From positions 147,989-211,988 of the forward strand of contig NZ_JACYHB010000007.1 in assembly GCF_014837295.1 (NCBI RefSeq): 64,000 bases of DNA, written 5' to 3'. This document shows, piece by piece, positions 62,411 to 64,000 of the stretch (positions are counted from its first letter, which is position 1; each line of letters opens with the position of its first letter). Both the position numbers and the translations under genes were made by a program. Under the pieces are notes generated by a model. That model had not been told where the DNA came from. It saw nothing but the letters and a program-made list of their open reading frames with translations, and did no database searches. This stretch comes from Cellulosimicrobium arenosum (GTDB lineage Bacteria > Actinomycetota > Actinomycetes > Actinomycetales > Cellulomonadaceae).

Positions 62411-63453
62411 CATCCGTTCCGCCGGGGCCGCACGTACGATCGACGCCCGTGACGACCACCGCAATCCCGATCTCCGACCCGCAGCTCGCGGCGAGGCTCA
62501 CCGAGCGTCTCTCGAACGTCGAGGCCAGGTTGCGCGACGCCGTCGCGCACGCCGACCCGCTCGCCGACTCCGCGTCGCGACACCTGGTCGACGCCGGGGG
62601 CAAACGGCTGCGTCCGCTCCTGACCCTGCTCGCCGCCGAGCTGGGTGAGGGCGACCGCTCCGACGTGCTGGAGGCGTCCGTCGTCGTCGAGCTCACGCAC
62701 CTCGCGTCGCTGTACCACGACGACGTGATGGACTCCGCGGAGGTGCGGCGCGGGGCACCCGCCGCGCACTCGGTGTACGGGAACTCGGTGGCGATCCTCG
62801 TCGGGGACCTGCTGTTCGCACGGGCCGCCTCGACGGTCGCCGCGCTCGGCCCCGAGGCCGTGCTCATCCAGGCGCGCACGTTCGAGCGGCTGTGCCTGGG
62901 CCAGCTGCACGAGACGACGGGACCGGCGGACGGCATCGATCCGGTCGCGCACTACCTGCAGGTGCTCGCCGACAAGACGGCCTCGCTCCTCGCGACGTCG
63001 GCGCGGCTGGGCGCGATGTTCGCCGGGTGCGACGCGTCGACGGTCGACGCGGTCGCCGCCTACGGGGAGCGGCTCGGGGTCGCCTTCCAGCTCGCGGACG
63101 ACGTCCTGGACCTGGCGTCCTCGGGCGACGAGTCCGGCAAGACACCCGGGACCGACCTGCGCGAGCGCGTCCCGACGATGCCCGTGCTGCTCCTGCGTGC
63201 GCGACTGGCAGGCGGCACGGCGACGGCTGCCGATGCCGCGCTGGTCGCGCTGCTGGACTCCGACCTGTCCGACGACGCGGCGCTCGCGGACGCCGTGCGT
63301 GCCCTGCGCTCGCACGCCGTGCTGGCGGAGACGCGAGCTCTGGCCGTCGAGTGGGCCGTCGCGGCCGGGGCCGAGCTCGACGCTTTGCCCGACGGGCCGG
63401 TCGTCGACGCACTGCGGTCGTTCGCCCAGGCGCTGGCCGATCGCGCCGCCTGA
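62407..63453 (+). CDS. polyprenyl diphosphate synthase (menaquinone side chain)
   Basis: 348 aa from GTG 62407 (GTGA overlap with nuoN); GTG 62449 gives 334 aa and starts nearer to family sequence. Trans-isoprenyl synthase motifs: GGKRLRPLLTLLAAE, the first Asp-rich motif in YHDDVMD, and the second in FQLADDVLDLAS. The residues before the first Asp motif (HLASLY) are small to medium, which fits a medium/long-chain (hepta- to nonaprenyl) product. The gene's place after nuo and with a MenJ-like reductase in front points to the menaquinone tail. Confidence 0.9.
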   Translation: MTSVPPGPHVRSTPVTTTAIPISDPQLAARLTERLSNVEARLRDAVAHADPLADSASRHLVDAGGKRLRPLLTLLAAELGEGDRSDVLEASVVVELTHLASLYHDDVMDSAEVRRGAPAAHSVYGNSVAILVGDLLFARAASTVAALGPEAVLIQARTFERLCLGQLHETTGPADGIDPVAHYLQVLADKTASLLATSARLGAMFAGCDASTVDAVAAYGERLGVAFQLADDVLDLASSGDESGKTPGTDLRERVPTMPVLLLRARLAGGTATAADAALVALLDSDLSDDAALADAVRALRSHAVLAETRALAVEWAVAAGAELDALPDGPVVDALRSFAQALADRAA

Positions 63454-63830
63454 GCACAGCGTGTGGACGACCTGAGACGGTTGCGTACAGCAACAGTGCG
63501 AGGGTGGCGCCGGTCGTGGACCGTCACGCCGTCCGAGCTCGCGCCCGACGTGGCCGCTGCTGCCCCGGCCCGGTCGCACATCGAGCCGTGGCGAGGTAGC
63601 ACCAGTACGCGCTGACCTGCTGGGACGCTCGTAGGCGGGCCCGCGACCGCTTCGGACCGGGCTGCGCGCCTCCGGTGTGCCGGGGGTGACAGGGGAGTTG
63701 TCCCCATGAGATGGGGTCAACCTCACACCGGACGGGCCGCTATCCTCGGGAGCGCGATCGGTGCGTCGCTCGACAGGGGGCGGCAGAACAGTGGCCGGTC
63801 GGTACCCGAGAACTGCCACCCGGAGGATCC
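63454..63830 (+). other. 377-nt intergenic region before the Ig/Fn3-type gene
   Basis: No convincing gene. It contains one copy of the GCGAGGTAG motif at 63591-63599 (the motif repeated at 10928-11121), the large palindrome at 63697-63721 and a TATCCT -10-like box at 63741-63746. A short open frame at 63706-63891 runs into the next gene in another frame and is not believed. Confidence 0.6.
63697..63721. promoter_or_regulatory. 25-bp palindrome overlapping a promoter
   Basis: The arms GTTGTCCCCAT and ATGGGGTCAAC (one mismatch) flank GAG. The right arm overlaps the -35 region for the TATCCT box at 63741-63746. This arrangement fits a repressor operator for the following gene. The regulator is unknown. 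Confidence 0.45.
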
Positions 63831-64000
63831 GTGGGTTTCTGGTCGCGCCTGCGTGAGAACCGCCGTGCCGTGTCGTCGGTGGGCACCGTGACCGCGTTCG
63901 CGGTGGCGTTGGTCGGGTTCGCGGTGTTCTACGAGGGTGAGGCGACGGCGGACGTCGAGCTGAACGACTCGGGTGTGTGGGTGACGAAGACGTCGGCCGG
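63831..64000 (+). CDS. N-terminus of a membrane-anchored Ig/Fn3-type protein (3' end outside window)
   Basis: GTG 63831 follows GGAGG at 63822-63826, and the frame stays open to the window edge (56 codons). The peptide starts VGFWSRLRENRRAV, has one hydrophobic segment (VTAFAVALVGFAVFYEG) and continues DVELNDSGVWVTKTS. This resembles the start of large actinobacterial Ig/fibronectin-III repeat proteins with a beta-propeller-like ectodomain (VWVTN motif), often encoded beside MoxR/DUF58 genes. The remainder is outside the window. Confidence 0.7.
   Translation, partial: MGFWSRLRENRRAVSSVGTVTAFAVALVGFAVFYEGEATADVELNDSGVWVTKTSA

Noticed and set aside
63706..63891. 61-codon open frame before the last gene
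   Set aside because: It overlaps the palindrome, the promoter and the start of the better supported gene at 63831, with no family resemblance.
1..64000. tRNA, rRNA, CRISPR, insertion sequence or prophage
   Set aside because: Read for on both strands by eye; no cloverleaf, spaced repeats, transposase or integrase sequence was seen. A tRNA or IS search program would settle it.

Overview
The window is chromosomal DNA of a very GC-rich Actinomycete. The closest match I can suggest from memory is Micrococcales of the Cellulosimicrobium, Cellulomonas or Promicromonosporaceae type. The reasons are strong third-position G/C codon bias with frequent GTG starts, secreted multi-domain hemicellulases, menaquinone-based respiration with a full nuoA-N operon, a Rex redox regulator, ResB/CcsB-type cytochrome c assembly and a gene for the tiny ribosomal protein bS22. 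The species assignment is inference. I saw no tRNA, rRNA, CRISPR array, insertion sequence or phage gene.

Region 1 (1-13762) is a polysaccharide-utilisation array on the + strand: the tail of one secreted protein, then four large secreted proteins (965, 802, 1642 and 868 aa) that together hold five GH43 catalytic domains joined to CBM, LamG and Ig-like modules. All five proteins end in the same ~90-residue module with the core APGK(N/A)AYQSF. The products point to arabinoxylan/arabinan side-chain and xylo-oligosaccharide hydrolysis outside the cell. Stem-loops follow several of the genes. A LacI-like palindrome lies before the 1642-aa gene. Before the 868-aa gene there is a strange leader with poly-C runs and a 58-bp direct duplication.

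Region 2 (13763-21600) holds a sortase-type LAXTG surface protein, a TrkH/TrkA potassium uptake pair, an AcuC-type deacetylase, bS22, a GNAT acetyltransferase, a SerB-like HAD phosphatase, a glutaredoxin-like protein, Rex, and YceI. Region 3 (21600-28000) has a MarR regulator facing yceI, then a histidine phosphatase followed by the ResA-like/CcdA/ResB/CcsB cytochrome c maturation genes, which overlap translationally.

Region 4 (28000-42350) is a dispersed menaquinone locus: menA, menE, menB, menC, menD, menF and menG. Mixed in are a DUF3048 lipoprotein, an SMR efflux protein with its TetR regulator, a membrane-anchored HtrA-like protease, a HAD hydrolase and a GNAT. Region 5 (42460-44000) carries an SH3-domain secreted protein and a MOSC protein.

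Region 6 (44100-63453) is one long + strand operon: a MenJ-like FAD reductase, nuoA to nuoN, and a polyprenyl diphosphate synthase. It makes complex I, the quinone side chain and probably its saturation. A near-perfect Rex operator lies at its head, so the Rex encoded 24 kb away probably ties the operon to NADH/NAD+ balance. The window closes with the start of a membrane-anchored protein of the Ig/Fn3 type.

Overall the window couples sugar harvest, redox sensing, quinone synthesis, cytochrome assembly and complex I. The most notable points are the shared C-terminal module with co-varying cysteines, the Rex site on the menJ-nuo operon, the loss of the N7 cluster cysteines in NuoG, and the poly-C/duplicated leader.
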